Of a DNA stretch of 64,000 nucleotides, positions 15,246-24,480 are shown one piece after another. The DNA is from JACJXW01 sp964418125 (GTDB lineage: Bacteria; Bacteroidota; Bacteroidia; Chitinophagales; Saprospiraceae). Numbering within the stretch: the first letter of the stretch is position 1; the number at the start of each line of letters is the position of its first letter. Below the pieces are notes generated by a model. The model was not told the DNA's origin. It saw only the letters and a list, made by a program, of their open reading frames with translations, and searched no databases. Made by a program: the position numbers and the translations under genes. The stretch lies in contig CAYQKY010000001.1 of NCBI GenBank assembly GCA_964418125.1, forward strand, positions 124,001-188,000, given 5' to 3'.

Positions 15246-18200
15246 ATGACCCTCTCCCGCCTCATCCTCCAAACCCTCCGCCACTTCCGGAAACAGAACC
15301 TGGCCGTGGCGTTGGGCGTGGCCATCAGCACCGCAGTTATCACCGGCGCGCTGATCGTGGGGGATTCGGTGCAGTATTCCCTGCTGAAGATCGTCGAGCT
15401 CCGGCTGGGCGGAACCACCCACACGGTTTCGGCCGGCGACCGTTATTTTACCGATTCTCTGGCGGCCCGCCTGGAAGAAAAAATATCCCGCCCGGTAACG
15501 CCCCTGCTGTTGCTGGAAGGAATGGCATCCGCCGCCGGAGGCCAGTACAGCCTGCCTAAAGTGCAGGTACTGGGCATTGATGGGGGCTTTACCCGCGTGG
15601 CCGGAGGCCCTTCCGCGCTGTCCGCCCTTTCTGCTGACGAGGCCTTCATCAGCCGCAACCTCGCCGAGCGGCTCAACCTGAAGGAAGGGGATGAATGCCT
15701 GCTCCGCATCAAAAAGCTGAGCCTCATTCCCCTGAACGCCCCTTTCGTATCCGATGCAGAACTGATCCGCCCCCTGCGGGTGACGGTAGCCGGCATCCTG
15801 GAAGAGGAGGAAATGGGGCGGTTCGGCCTGAAGAATATACAGTCGGCGCCCTACAACGTTTTCCTGCCCCTCGGCTTCCTGAACGAAACGATGGCGGTAT
15901 CCGGAAAGGCCAACCACCTGCTGATATCCGCCGGGGAAGGGCTGAACCAAGAGGAAACAGAGCAGGCGCTTTCCCAAAGCTGGAATATGGAAGACATCAA
16001 CCTGAACCTCCAATACAACCCAATTCAGGAGGCCTGGGAGATCACTTCCGATCGGGTTTTTATTGAAAAAACCATACAGGAAGCGCTGCCGGCGGCGCCC
16101 CTCCAGAAAGAATTCATCCTTACCTATTTCGTGAACGCCCTGTCTCTGAATGGGCGTTCTGCCCCGTACTCCTTTGTGTCCACCCTCCCACGGGAAGAGC
16201 TGCTTCCCGGGGAAATGATCATTAATGAATGGCTGGCGGAAGACCTGCGGGCAAGGCCGGGCGACACCATAGAAATGCGCTATTTTGTCATCGGCCTGCT
16301 GAGGGAGCTGGAAGAACGGGCCTCCCGCTTTACCGTCAAAAAAATAGTGCCGCTGGAAGGCCCCTGGGCCGATGAGCGCCTGATGCCCCACCTGCCGGGG
16401 CTGTCCGACGCCGGCAATTGCCGCGACTGGGAAACCGGCGTGCCCATCGACCTGGAAAAGATCCGGGATAAAGACGAAGCATACTGGAACCGGCACAAAG
16501 GCGCCCCCAAAGCCTACATCAGCTATCCCGCTGCCCGGGAATTGTGGCGCAGCCGGTTCGGGGAAAGCACCATTATCCGGTTTGCCGGCCGGGATATTTC
16601 GCGGGGCGAAATTGAGAAAGCAGTAAAAGACAATATCACTCCTCTCCGGCTGGGCTTCAAGGTGGAGGCCCTTCGGAACAATGCCCTCCTCGCCGCCGGA
16701 AACGGCGTAGATTTCAGCCAGCTGTTCCTGGGCCTGAGCTTTTTCCTGGTAGCGGCCGGCATTCTGCTGACGGTGTTGCTCTTCTTGCTGAATACCGAAC
16801 GGCGGACGGCTCAGATCGGCACACTTTCCTTTCTGGGCTTCACCAACCGGCAGGTGAAAATCATGCTGCTGGGAGAGGGGCTGCTGGTATCCCTGGCGGG
16901 AGCGGCCCTGGGGCTGTTGCTGGCTGTGGCTTACAACAAGGCGGTCTTTGCCGCCCTGAACAGCATCTGGGCGGATATCGTGCGGACGCAAACCCTGATT
17001 TCCATCTTCCGCCCGGCGACATTGCTCACTGGTTTCGCCCTAAGCGTACTCCTTTGCTTTCTGGCTATTTTCTTCTACCTCAACCGCCTGCTGAAACAGC
17101 ACCCCCACGCCCTGCAAACCCGAACGGTGGGTTCGGAACGCCGGTGGGCCCAGGCTGTGAAAAATGCGGCGATGTACGCCGGCGGAGCCGCGGCCCTCGT
17201 TATAGTGGCCTGGAGTTACGCTCAAAGCGAGTTCCGGAATGCCGGCCTGTTCTTTGCCGCCGGAGGCCTGCTGCTGCTCTCTTTTCTGTTGCTGGCGGAC
17301 CGCCTTTTCCGAAAAAGGGAAAAAGCTAACGATGCATTCCATATGACGGCGCCCAGGCTCATCCGGCAAAACATACAAAGAAATGCCGGCCGTAGTTTTC
17401 TCGTCGTCGCCCTTTTCGCTATCGCTTCCTTCCTCATCGTTACTACCGGCGCCAACCGGAAAGACTTCTTCTCCGATGCGGAAGATAAAAGCAGCGGCGC
17501 CGGCGGCTTCCTGTTTTACGCCGAGTCGGCCATCCCGGTTTTGTACAACCTCAACGAGCCTGCCGCCCGTTTCGAGGCCGGGCTGGAAAAAGACTACCGG
17601 GTGGTACAGCTCATGGCCTACGAGGGAGATGACGCCAGTTGCCTGAACCTCAACCGCACCGCCAGCCCCCGGATACTGGGCGTCGAACCCCGGGCCCTGT
17701 CCGGAAGGTTTAGTTTTGTAAATAAAACGGAAGATCTGGATGTGGATAGCCCGTGGATGTCCCTGAACAAAGAACTGGGGGAAAACACCATCCCCGCCAT
17801 CGCCGACCAGACGGTCATTCAATGGGGGCTGGGGCTGAAAACCGGCGACACCCTCCAGTACCTCGACGAAAACGGGGCGGTGCTAAACCTCAAGCTCATC
17901 GGCGGCCTGGCCAATTCCATCTTTCAGGGGAGCGTACTTATCAGCCGGGGCCATTTCCTGGACCACTTCCCTTCCGCCAGTGGGTCCAATACTTTTCTGA
18001 TCGATGGCCCGCCGGAAGAAAAGGCAGGCATCCGGCAGGAACTGGAGCAGAGCTTTCGCGATCACGGATGGGCCATGCAGGATGCCGCCGGCCGCCTGGC
18101 GGAGTTCAACTCCGTGGAAAACACCTATCTGTCGATCTTTATGATACTGGGCGGGCTGGGACTGATCCTGGGCGCCATCGGCCTGGCCATCGTCCTGGCC

Positions 18201-18506
18201 CGCAACCTGCTGGGGCGAAGGAATGAGCTGGGGTTCATGCAGGCCGTAGGCTTCCCGAAAGCACTGATCCTGAGGATTGTCGTACTGGAACATTTCTATC
18301 TGCTGCTAATGGGAGTGGGTATCGGGCTGGCCAGTTCCCTGCTGGCTACCTTGCCTTCCTGGCTGAACCCTCATATTGACATTTCCCCGTGGAGCCTGGT
18401 TTGGCTTATGGGCTTCACTTTCCTGAACGGCGTTTTCTGGATCATTTTGATCGGCTGGCGGTTTTTGTCTGGAGAGCATGTAATGGAGGCGCTTAGGGGA
18501 GAGTGA
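15246..18506 (+). CDS. Large FtsX-family ABC permease
   Basis: A 1086-residue integral membrane protein. It starts with an amphipathic segment and a first membrane helix (about 18-40), followed by a large periplasmic domain (about 45-480), a block of helices (about 480-690, including FLGLSFFLVAAGILLTVLLF), a second large soluble domain (about 720-950), and a final FtsX-like set of three helices (about 960-1075, with ILGGLGLILGAIGLAIVLAR). This doubled FtsX arrangement is typical of macrolide-exporter and lipoprotein-release-like permeases much larger than MacB. With the preceding ATPase it should form a mechanotransmission-type transporter. Substrate unknown; context suggests envelope proteins or glycans made by the cluster. 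Confidence 0.85.
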   Translation: MTLSRLILQTLRHFRKQNLAVALGVAISTAVITGALIVGDSVQYSLLKIVELRLGGTTHTVSAGDRYFTDSLAARLEEKISRPVTPLLLLEGMASAAGGQYSLPKVQVLGIDGGFTRVAGGPSALSALSADEAFISRNLAERLNLKEGDECLLRIKKLSLIPLNAPFVSDAELIRPLRVTVAGILEEEEMGRFGLKNIQSAPYNVFLPLGFLNETMAVSGKANHLLISAGEGLNQEETEQALSQSWNMEDINLNLQYNPIQEAWEITSDRVFIEKTIQEALPAAPLQKEFILTYFVNALSLNGRSAPYSFVSTLPREELLPGEMIINEWLAEDLRARPGDTIEMRYFVIGLLRELEERASRFTVKKIVPLEGPWADERLMPHLPGLSDAGNCRDWETGVPIDLEKIRDKDEAYWNRHKGAPKAYISYPAARELWRSRFGESTIIRFAGRDISRGEIEKAVKDNITPLRLGFKVEALRNNALLAAGNGVDFSQLFLGLSFFLVAAGILLTVLLFLLNTERRTAQIGTLSFLGFTNRQVKIMLLGEGLLVSLAGAALGLLLAVAYNKAVFAALNSIWADIVRTQTLISIFRPATLLTGFALSVLLCFLAIFFYLNRLLKQHPHALQTRTVGSERRWAQAVKNAAMYAGGAAALVIVAWSYAQSEFRNAGLFFAAGGLLLLSFLLLADRLFRKREKANDAFHMTAPRLIRQNIQRNAGRSFLVVALFAIASFLIVTTGANRKDFFSDAEDKSSGAGGFLFYAESAIPVLYNLNEPAARFEAGLEKDYRVVQLMAYEGDDASCLNLNRTASPRILGVEPRALSGRFSFVNKTEDLDVDSPWMSLNKELGENTIPAIADQTVIQWGLGLKTGDTLQYLDENGAVLNLKLIGGLANSIFQGSVLISRGHFLDHFPSASGSNTFLIDGPPEEKAGIRQELEQSFRDHGWAMQDAAGRLAEFNSVENTYLSIFMILGGLGLILGAIGLAIVLARNLLGRRNELGFMQAVGFPKALILRIVVLEHFYLLLMGVGIGLASSLLATLPSWLNPHIDISPWSLVWLMGFTFLNGVFWIILIGWRFLSGEHVMEALRGE

Positions 18507-18593
18507 TCAAAGGACACGAGGAAAAACCATCGCGCTACCTTGCCATGGAGGAGTTTATTGCTTTTACCAAGACGTTCTCTGAATAACTTACGC

Positions 18594-21500
18594 TCACCTC
18601 CCCCCATCCCTCAACAACTCCATCAGTTCCTCCGCCGACAATTTGGCGCTCACATCGGCGCCGGCCAGCAGCGAGTCCGCCAGGTCTCGCTTGTGGGCAT
18701 GCAGCTCCAGGATCTTTTCCTCGATGGTCTGCGCTGCCACCAGGCGGTAGGCCGTCACCGGGCGTTCCTGCCCGATGCGGTGGGCCCGGTCGGTGGCCTG
18801 GTCTTCCACAGCGGGGTTCCACCAGGGGTCGGTATGGATGACGTAGTCGGCGGCGGTGAGGTTCAGGCCGGTGCCGCCCGCTTTCAGGCTGATGAGGAAA
18901 ATATCGCCCTCGCCGGCCTGGAAAGCGTCGATCGCCGCCTGCCGCTTTTTGCCGGGCGCGCTGCCGTCGAGGTACTGGTAGCTGATCTTTTTTGACTTCA
19001 GGTATTTTTCCAGGATTTTCAGGTGGTCGACAAACTGGCTGAAGACCAGAGCTTTGTGTCCATTATCCAGCAGCTCGTCTACGATCTCGGAGAACAGTTC
19101 CAGTTTGGCGCTGCGGGTGAAGGAGGCGCCGCCTTCGGCCAGGGAGGGGTGGCAGGCGGCGCGCCGCAGGCGCATGATCTCTGCCAGGATGCGCAGGTGC
19201 TGCTGCCCGGCCTGTTCGTCGCCGGCGGTGGCGGCCAGTTTTTCCAGGGCGTTGCGGCGCAGGGCTTCGTAGAAGGCCCGCTCTTCCGGCGGCAGCTCGA
19301 CGGTGAGGGTGACCTCCGTTTTTTCGGGAAGGTCTTTGAGCACTTCGTCCTTGCGGCGGCGGAGAATGAAGGGCTGCACCAGGCGGCGCAGCTGCTCGCG
19401 GCGGTTTTCATCCCGGTATTTTTCAATGGGCAGGGCGAAGCGCTCATTGAACTGGCCCATACTGCCCAGCAGGCCGGGATTGAGGAACTGAAAGAGATTC
19501 CACAGCTCGCCGAGGTGGTTCTCGATCGGCGTGCCCGTCATCGCTATTTTGAAACCACCCCGCAGGCCCATCGCCGTTTCCGAGCGTTTGGTCGCCCGGT
19601 TTTTGATCGCTTGGGCCTCGTCGAGGATGACGGTCGCCCATTCTTTCCCGGTGAACAGATTTTCTTCGCGGGCCATCAGGTCATAGGTCACGATGATGAG
19701 GCTGCCCTTCTTTGCCTCTTTGACAGCGGCCTCCCGCTCGCTTTCGCTGAAGAGGATGGGCGTCAGCGCCGGCGCGAACCGGGTGGTTTCGGCCACCCAG
19801 TTGCGGCAAACGCTGGCGGGCGCCACGACGAGGGCGGGGCCCAGCCGGGCGCGGGCGGCAAGCACGGCGAGGGCCTGCACCGTCTTGCCCAGGCCCATAT
19901 CGTCGGCCAGGCAGGCGCCAACGCCCCAGGCGGCACAGCGTTGCAACCACTGAAAACCTTCTCGTTGGTAGGGGCGAAGGGTGGCGTTAAAATTTTTTGA
20001 GAGCCGGTATTTTTGAGCGAAAGCCTGCTCCAGCCGCTCCCTGCTTTCCCGGAATTTGCGGCTGGCTTCCAGGTTTTTTACAGCTCCGGTGAAGGGCTCT
20101 ATGGCCGGGGCCGCCAGCGGGTGGAGTTGCAGCGTGCCGCCCTTTTTGTGTGTGCCGACCAGGCCGTTGATGCCTTTCAGCCGCTGCCGGAACTCGTCGG
20201 TCAACGCCAGGAACTTTCCGGGGCTGACCTCTACAAACTGGCTTTGCTGCTCGCTGAGGGCCAGGAGTTCCTGCAGGGTAAGCACGGTTTCTTCGTCAAC
20301 CTTCAACTCGCCGTCCAGTTCGAACCACTGGCTTCCATCCCTGACCGACAAGCGGAACTGATCAAAACCGGCGACGGAGTCGACACGCAGTTTTTCGCCC
20401 TTGGGCCACTCCAGAATGATCTCCTCCGCCTCCAGCAGGGGGCGCAGTTCGAGCAGCAGCCGCAGGCAGGTTTCGGCGTCTTCCAGTTGCCAGGCGCCCC
20501 TGTGCGGGCGGTTGTTCTGTAACACGGGTACTCGCTCCCGCAGGGCATTCCGGTTTTTTTTCTCCGCTTCCAGGTCGCGGTTGGCGGCGGTGCGCTTGCC
20601 GTTCAGCAGCCCGATGAGAAAGGATTCGCCCTCGCCCGGTTTTACATAGGGCGGCGTTTCCCGAAAGGGTTTCACATACAGCTCCACGTGAAAGCCGTCG
20701 CCGACGGGCAACAGGTGTACGCAGATGCGGCTGTCGGCCTGCACCGTCGGCAGGTTTTCATCTTCAAATGCCGACTGCACGGGTACCAGCCGGGCCAGCC
20801 CGCTCAGCGCTTCCCGGAGTTGAGCTTCGGCACTTTGCGGGACGTTGAGTTTTTTTCCGTTGAAAGCCCGGGCAATCTGGGCAATCTGTTCGGTAACCTC
20901 GATGAACAGGTAGCGGGTGGGCGATTCTTTTTCCACTGTCGCTCCCGCTTCATGGACATTATGGGTAAAATGCATTTGATAACCCTTTGGCGTACGTTTG
21001 GCGATGAGCGTGGGCCTGGCTTCCACGAGCTGTACGGCGGCGGCGGGAGACTTGCGGAGGAAGAGCAGGGGGTGGCCGGCGAGCTGCTTCCAGCATTTCT
21101 CCCGCCCGTTGAGGTTGAACTCGCTGCCCCAGGCATGCCCGACGGCCCTGATAAAGGATACATCCTGGGGCGTCAGGCCATCCACTTCGCCATTTATTAG
21201 GCGGTCGAAGGCCACTACCCGCCCCTTTGTCCAACTGCCGCTCTTGCCAATTGTCTGATGGCGGGCCTGCGCCCATCCCTTTTCAAAATCGACCAGCCAG
21301 GCGATGCGGTTCTCCGGTTCCGTGCCGGCCGGCGCCTTGCCTCCCATTTCCAGCAGCACTTTCATTGCATTTTCCCACTCCTCGATCCGGGGCAGCAGGC
21401 GGATAAGGGGCTCGCCATCCGGCAGGGAAAACCCTTCGGTGGGCAGGCCCAATTCGCCCAGCAGGGCGTTCATTTCTGCGGCCATCCAGGTGTAGCCGTC

Positions 21501-23009
21501 GTCGGCAAGTTGGGCGCGATAACGCTCCACTTCCCTGGCGTCCACCAGCGATTCGCTGACCCAGAACCGGCAGATGTTCCGGAAAAAACGGCATAGCGGG
21601 AACAGCGGCTTTGCCTCCAGCATCTGCTCGGCAAGGGGTTTACTGTTTTCGAGGAAAAACACAACAGCTTCCAGATAACTGTAAAGTACCTGATATCCGT
21701 TGGTGCGGCTGACAGCCTGCTTAACATAGCTATGTGCCTTTTTGTTAAGCTTTGTATCCTGTGGATGCAGATAGGCCAGAACATGGAATACGCCTCCCAG
21801 GCCGGCGAGTATCTCCTTTTTATTGCCGAATGTTTTTTGGGCCAGCTGCCGGCTTGTGTCGAAAGCATCCAGCGCTGCAGCATAACGGCCCTCCAGAAGA
21901 TGCCTGATGCCGGGAAAAACAGGCTGGCTCACCTCGTCGATGTAGCCGGCCAGTTTGTCCACCTGCCGCCAGTCGCCCCGCAGTATGTTCAACTGAGCCA
22001 GCAGGCGCGCCAGCAACGGACGCCCCTCTCCGGGCAGGCTCCCTATATTATCCTGCGCGTACTGGAAAAAACCCTTGTCGAGCGAAGACAGATGAAAGGT
22101 ATCCATAGTAAGGCGCTGGGAAAGGAGGAACAACCGGACGCCGGAGGGGAAGGACTCCAGCTTTTCAGCGTCGAAATCCTTGCCGAGCCAGTATTCGATG
22201 AGGTCATCCTGGGAATAACCCTTCCTGCCCAGTTGGATCAATGCGAAGAAGCATTGTTGAAATAAGGCCGTATTGTCGGTATAACGGCCGATCCGCATAT
22301 CCCGGAGCAGCCGGCCGGGCGTGAAGGAATGATGCCAGTATATGTTAGAGGGAAAGGCACGACGGATAGGGCCGGCCGTTTTGGCAAAATCGGGGTCCGT
22401 AGAAAAATAGCGGTTGCACAGGGCGTCGGCAAGCTCAATGGAGCACCCGTATTGTTGGTAGGTAATGGTGAAGAAGCCCTCGTCGACGAGCTTCTCCAGG
22501 GCGGGTTTTATCTCCGCAGGATATAAGTTTTTGGACCTGTTACTGAATTTTGCTTCATTAAAAAACTCCATCAGCTTGGTCTGCGACGCCGGCTCCAACA
22601 GCACGGCGGCAATCTTGAGCAGGCGTTGTTCGGTTTCGCCCAGTTCCGTGTAGGCTTTCATCAGTTCCTCTACGCTCCGGCTTTTAGGCGCAGGCCGGGA
22701 GGCTGACGGGGCCTCCTTCTTCATTGTACTCCTCTCTTCCCGTATCTTAAAAAGCACAGCGGCGATGTGTTTGCAGGGGCCGCCCCAGTCGTAGGGGCAA
22801 TCACAGGCGTAGTGAGAGATGTCTCCGTTGGGGAGAAGAGTTATTTCAACTTCATATTCGTCGCCCCTCCCTTCTACTAGGGCGAACCATTCATCCTGGC
22901 CTATACCGGGCGCCTTTTCCAGGAAGGCCACCCTGCCGCTGCGAAAATAAGACTTTCCCCGGCTGAGGACTGTGGAAGAAAAGGAGCGTTCAAAATTGTG
23001 GAGGTTCAT
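18594..23009 (-). CDS. SNF2-family helicase with SWIM zinc finger
   Basis: Starting at ATG 23009 (product begins MNLHNFERSF) gives 1471 residues; further upstream extension would run into the neighbouring gene. The N-terminus has a SWIM zinc finger (CDCPYDWGGPCKH, near residue 70). A long helical middle section of unknown function follows. The C-terminal third is an SNF2 motor: motif I DDMGLGKT, motif II DEAQ, and the helicase-C motifs SLKAGGTGLNL and DRAHRIGQ. Such proteins remodel or translocate on DNA and are common in bacteria, with unclear roles in repair or transcription. It lies 49 bp after the GH30 gene on the same strand, but nothing suggests a role in glycan use. Confidence 0.9.
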   Translation of the reverse strand: MNLHNFERSFSSTVLSRGKSYFRSGRVAFLEKAPGIGQDEWFALVEGRGDEYEVEITLLPNGDISHYACDCPYDWGGPCKHIAAVLFKIREERSTMKKEAPSASRPAPKSRSVEELMKAYTELGETEQRLLKIAAVLLEPASQTKLMEFFNEAKFSNRSKNLYPAEIKPALEKLVDEGFFTITYQQYGCSIELADALCNRYFSTDPDFAKTAGPIRRAFPSNIYWHHSFTPGRLLRDMRIGRYTDNTALFQQCFFALIQLGRKGYSQDDLIEYWLGKDFDAEKLESFPSGVRLFLLSQRLTMDTFHLSSLDKGFFQYAQDNIGSLPGEGRPLLARLLAQLNILRGDWRQVDKLAGYIDEVSQPVFPGIRHLLEGRYAAALDAFDTSRQLAQKTFGNKKEILAGLGGVFHVLAYLHPQDTKLNKKAHSYVKQAVSRTNGYQVLYSYLEAVVFFLENSKPLAEQMLEAKPLFPLCRFFRNICRFWVSESLVDAREVERYRAQLADDGYTWMAAEMNALLGELGLPTEGFSLPDGEPLIRLLPRIEEWENAMKVLLEMGGKAPAGTEPENRIAWLVDFEKGWAQARHQTIGKSGSWTKGRVVAFDRLINGEVDGLTPQDVSFIRAVGHAWGSEFNLNGREKCWKQLAGHPLLFLRKSPAAAVQLVEARPTLIAKRTPKGYQMHFTHNVHEAGATVEKESPTRYLFIEVTEQIAQIARAFNGKKLNVPQSAEAQLREALSGLARLVPVQSAFEDENLPTVQADSRICVHLLPVGDGFHVELYVKPFRETPPYVKPGEGESFLIGLLNGKRTAANRDLEAEKKNRNALRERVPVLQNNRPHRGAWQLEDAETCLRLLLELRPLLEAEEIILEWPKGEKLRVDSVAGFDQFRLSVRDGSQWFELDGELKVDEETVLTLQELLALSEQQSQFVEVSPGKFLALTDEFRQRLKGINGLVGTHKKGGTLQLHPLAAPAIEPFTGAVKNLEASRKFRESRERLEQAFAQKYRLSKNFNATLRPYQREGFQWLQRCAAWGVGACLADDMGLGKTVQALAVLAARARLGPALVVAPASVCRNWVAETTRFAPALTPILFSESEREAAVKEAKKGSLIIVTYDLMAREENLFTGKEWATVILDEAQAIKNRATKRSETAMGLRGGFKIAMTGTPIENHLGELWNLFQFLNPGLLGSMGQFNERFALPIEKYRDENRREQLRRLVQPFILRRRKDEVLKDLPEKTEVTLTVELPPEERAFYEALRRNALEKLAATAGDEQAGQQHLRILAEIMRLRRAACHPSLAEGGASFTRSAKLELFSEIVDELLDNGHKALVFSQFVDHLKILEKYLKSKKISYQYLDGSAPGKKRQAAIDAFQAGEGDIFLISLKAGGTGLNLTAADYVIHTDPWWNPAVEDQATDRAHRIGQERPVTAYRLVAAQTIEEKILELHAHKRDLADSLLAGADVSAKLSAEELMELLRDGGR

Positions 23010-23058
23010 AATGCTTGTGTTTCCGGCCAGAAAACAAGCAAATATAAACAGAAAACCC

Positions 23059-24471
23059 TCACCACACCAACGTCCCCACCGTCCTCCCCTGCAGGGAAGC
23101 CGTGATCCACTTTCCTCCCGCACTGATGTTAAACGACTGTATGCCGTTGCTCTCATTCAGCACGATCAGCACGGTTTTGCCGTCCGGCCGGCGGAAGGCC
23201 ACGTTCGGCAAGCCCCCCAGGATGTTGCTGCCCAGCCGCACCGATCCCGGCGGCACGAACTTGGCCGCCTGGGCGATGATGTAGTAACCGACATTCTTTG
23301 TGGCCTTCGAACCGTCGATCGTCACGGCGCCCAGGCACAGGGTACAGCCGCCGGGCGTGTGAGGTTCGAAATTGGGATCGCTGGCGAGGTTCCATTCGAG
23401 GGCAACGCGGCTCCAGTTGCGCATCGTGCCGATGATGACATTTTTCAGGTGCCATTGAAGATCGCCCTCGAAAGTGCCGTTCGCGCCCGTCCATTGTTCG
23501 GTAAAATAGATTGCCTTGTCCGGATGGGCGTCATGGACCTGCGACAAGGCGCCGACATCGCCGGCGTAGAGGTGGAAGGCCGAGCCGTGTATGTAGGCTT
23601 TCGCCGCCGGGTCGTTCAGGATCTCGATGGGGTATGCCGGGTTGTCGCAGTTGTGGTCCCAGATGACGATTTTGGTGGAGATACCAGCGGCCTCAAAAGC
23701 CGGGCCGAGATGGTTCTTGATAAAATCGGCCTGCTGGGCCGCCGACATGACCATGCTGGGGTTGTTGCCGCCGTGCTGCGGTTCGTTCTGCGGAGTGATG
23801 GCGTCAATGGTGATGCCCTGGGCCTGCATGGCCTGGATATACTTGACGAAATACTGAGCGTAAACGCCGTAATATTCGGGTTTGAGGTTGCCGCCAATGC
23901 TGCTGCCATTGGTTTTCATCCAAACCGGCGGGCTCCAGGGCGAGCCCATGATCCGTAGGGCCGGGTTAATGGCCAGGATCTCCTTCAGGACAGGAATGAG
24001 GAACAACGTATCCCGCGACAGGCTGAAATGTTGCAGCCCGGGGTCCGTTTGCCCGGGAGGCAGGTCGTTATAACTGAACACCACCGGGTCCAGGTCGGAG
24101 GCGCCGATGCTGATGCGGAGGTAGCTTACGCTTATGGCGTTTTCATCCTTGCCAAAAAACTCCTGAAGCAAAGCTGCCCGGCCGGGCGCCGCCATCTGGT
24201 GCAACAACATGGCGCTGCCACCGGTGAGCGTATATCCAAAGCCGTACACCTCCTGAAACTGCTGGGCGGTGTCGATGTGGATGGACGGAAAGCGGTCATC
24301 CTCGCTGCCGGCAAAGCCAACCGTTTTCTTGTACAGCAGGTTGACGCCGTCGCCGGAAGTCGTCCAAACCTCCACCGGCAGGACGGGAGGCGGCTCGTAG
24401 GGTTCAACGTCTGGCTGAGCCTCGCAACTCATGAGGCTGAAAAGGAGGAGTAAAAGCAGGATTCTGTTCAT
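23059..24471 (-). CDS. GH30-family glycoside hydrolase, lipoprotein
   Basis: A 470-residue protein with a lipoprotein signal (lipobox LMSC, Cys16), so it is probably anchored to the outer membrane. The body is a GH30 TIM barrel plus side beta-domain: the N-terminal FQEVYGFGYTLTGGSA strand, SPWSPPVWMK, the acid/base Glu230 in TPQNEP and the nucleophile Glu325 in YFTEQW. GH30 includes beta-glucosylceramidases, endo-beta-1,6-glucanases and xylanases; the exact specificity cannot be read here. It lies 9 bp after a second GH30 gene, downstream of SusC/SusD, consistent with digestion of a glycan at the cell surface. Confidence 0.88.
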   Translation of the reverse strand: MNRILLLLLLFSLMSCEAQPDVEPYEPPPVLPVEVWTTSGDGVNLLYKKTVGFAGSEDDRFPSIHIDTAQQFQEVYGFGYTLTGGSAMLLHQMAAPGRAALLQEFFGKDENAISVSYLRISIGASDLDPVVFSYNDLPPGQTDPGLQHFSLSRDTLFLIPVLKEILAINPALRIMGSPWSPPVWMKTNGSSIGGNLKPEYYGVYAQYFVKYIQAMQAQGITIDAITPQNEPQHGGNNPSMVMSAAQQADFIKNHLGPAFEAAGISTKIVIWDHNCDNPAYPIEILNDPAAKAYIHGSAFHLYAGDVGALSQVHDAHPDKAIYFTEQWTGANGTFEGDLQWHLKNVIIGTMRNWSRVALEWNLASDPNFEPHTPGGCTLCLGAVTIDGSKATKNVGYYIIAQAAKFVPPGSVRLGSNILGGLPNVAFRRPDGKTVLIVLNESNGIQSFNISAGGKWITASLQGRTVGTLVW

Positions 24472-24480
24472 GATCGATCT

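Noticed and set aside
15072..16991. Long antisense open frame opposite the ABC permease
   Set aside because: Overlaps fully with a well-supported permease; composition is low-complexity Gln/Gly/Pro.
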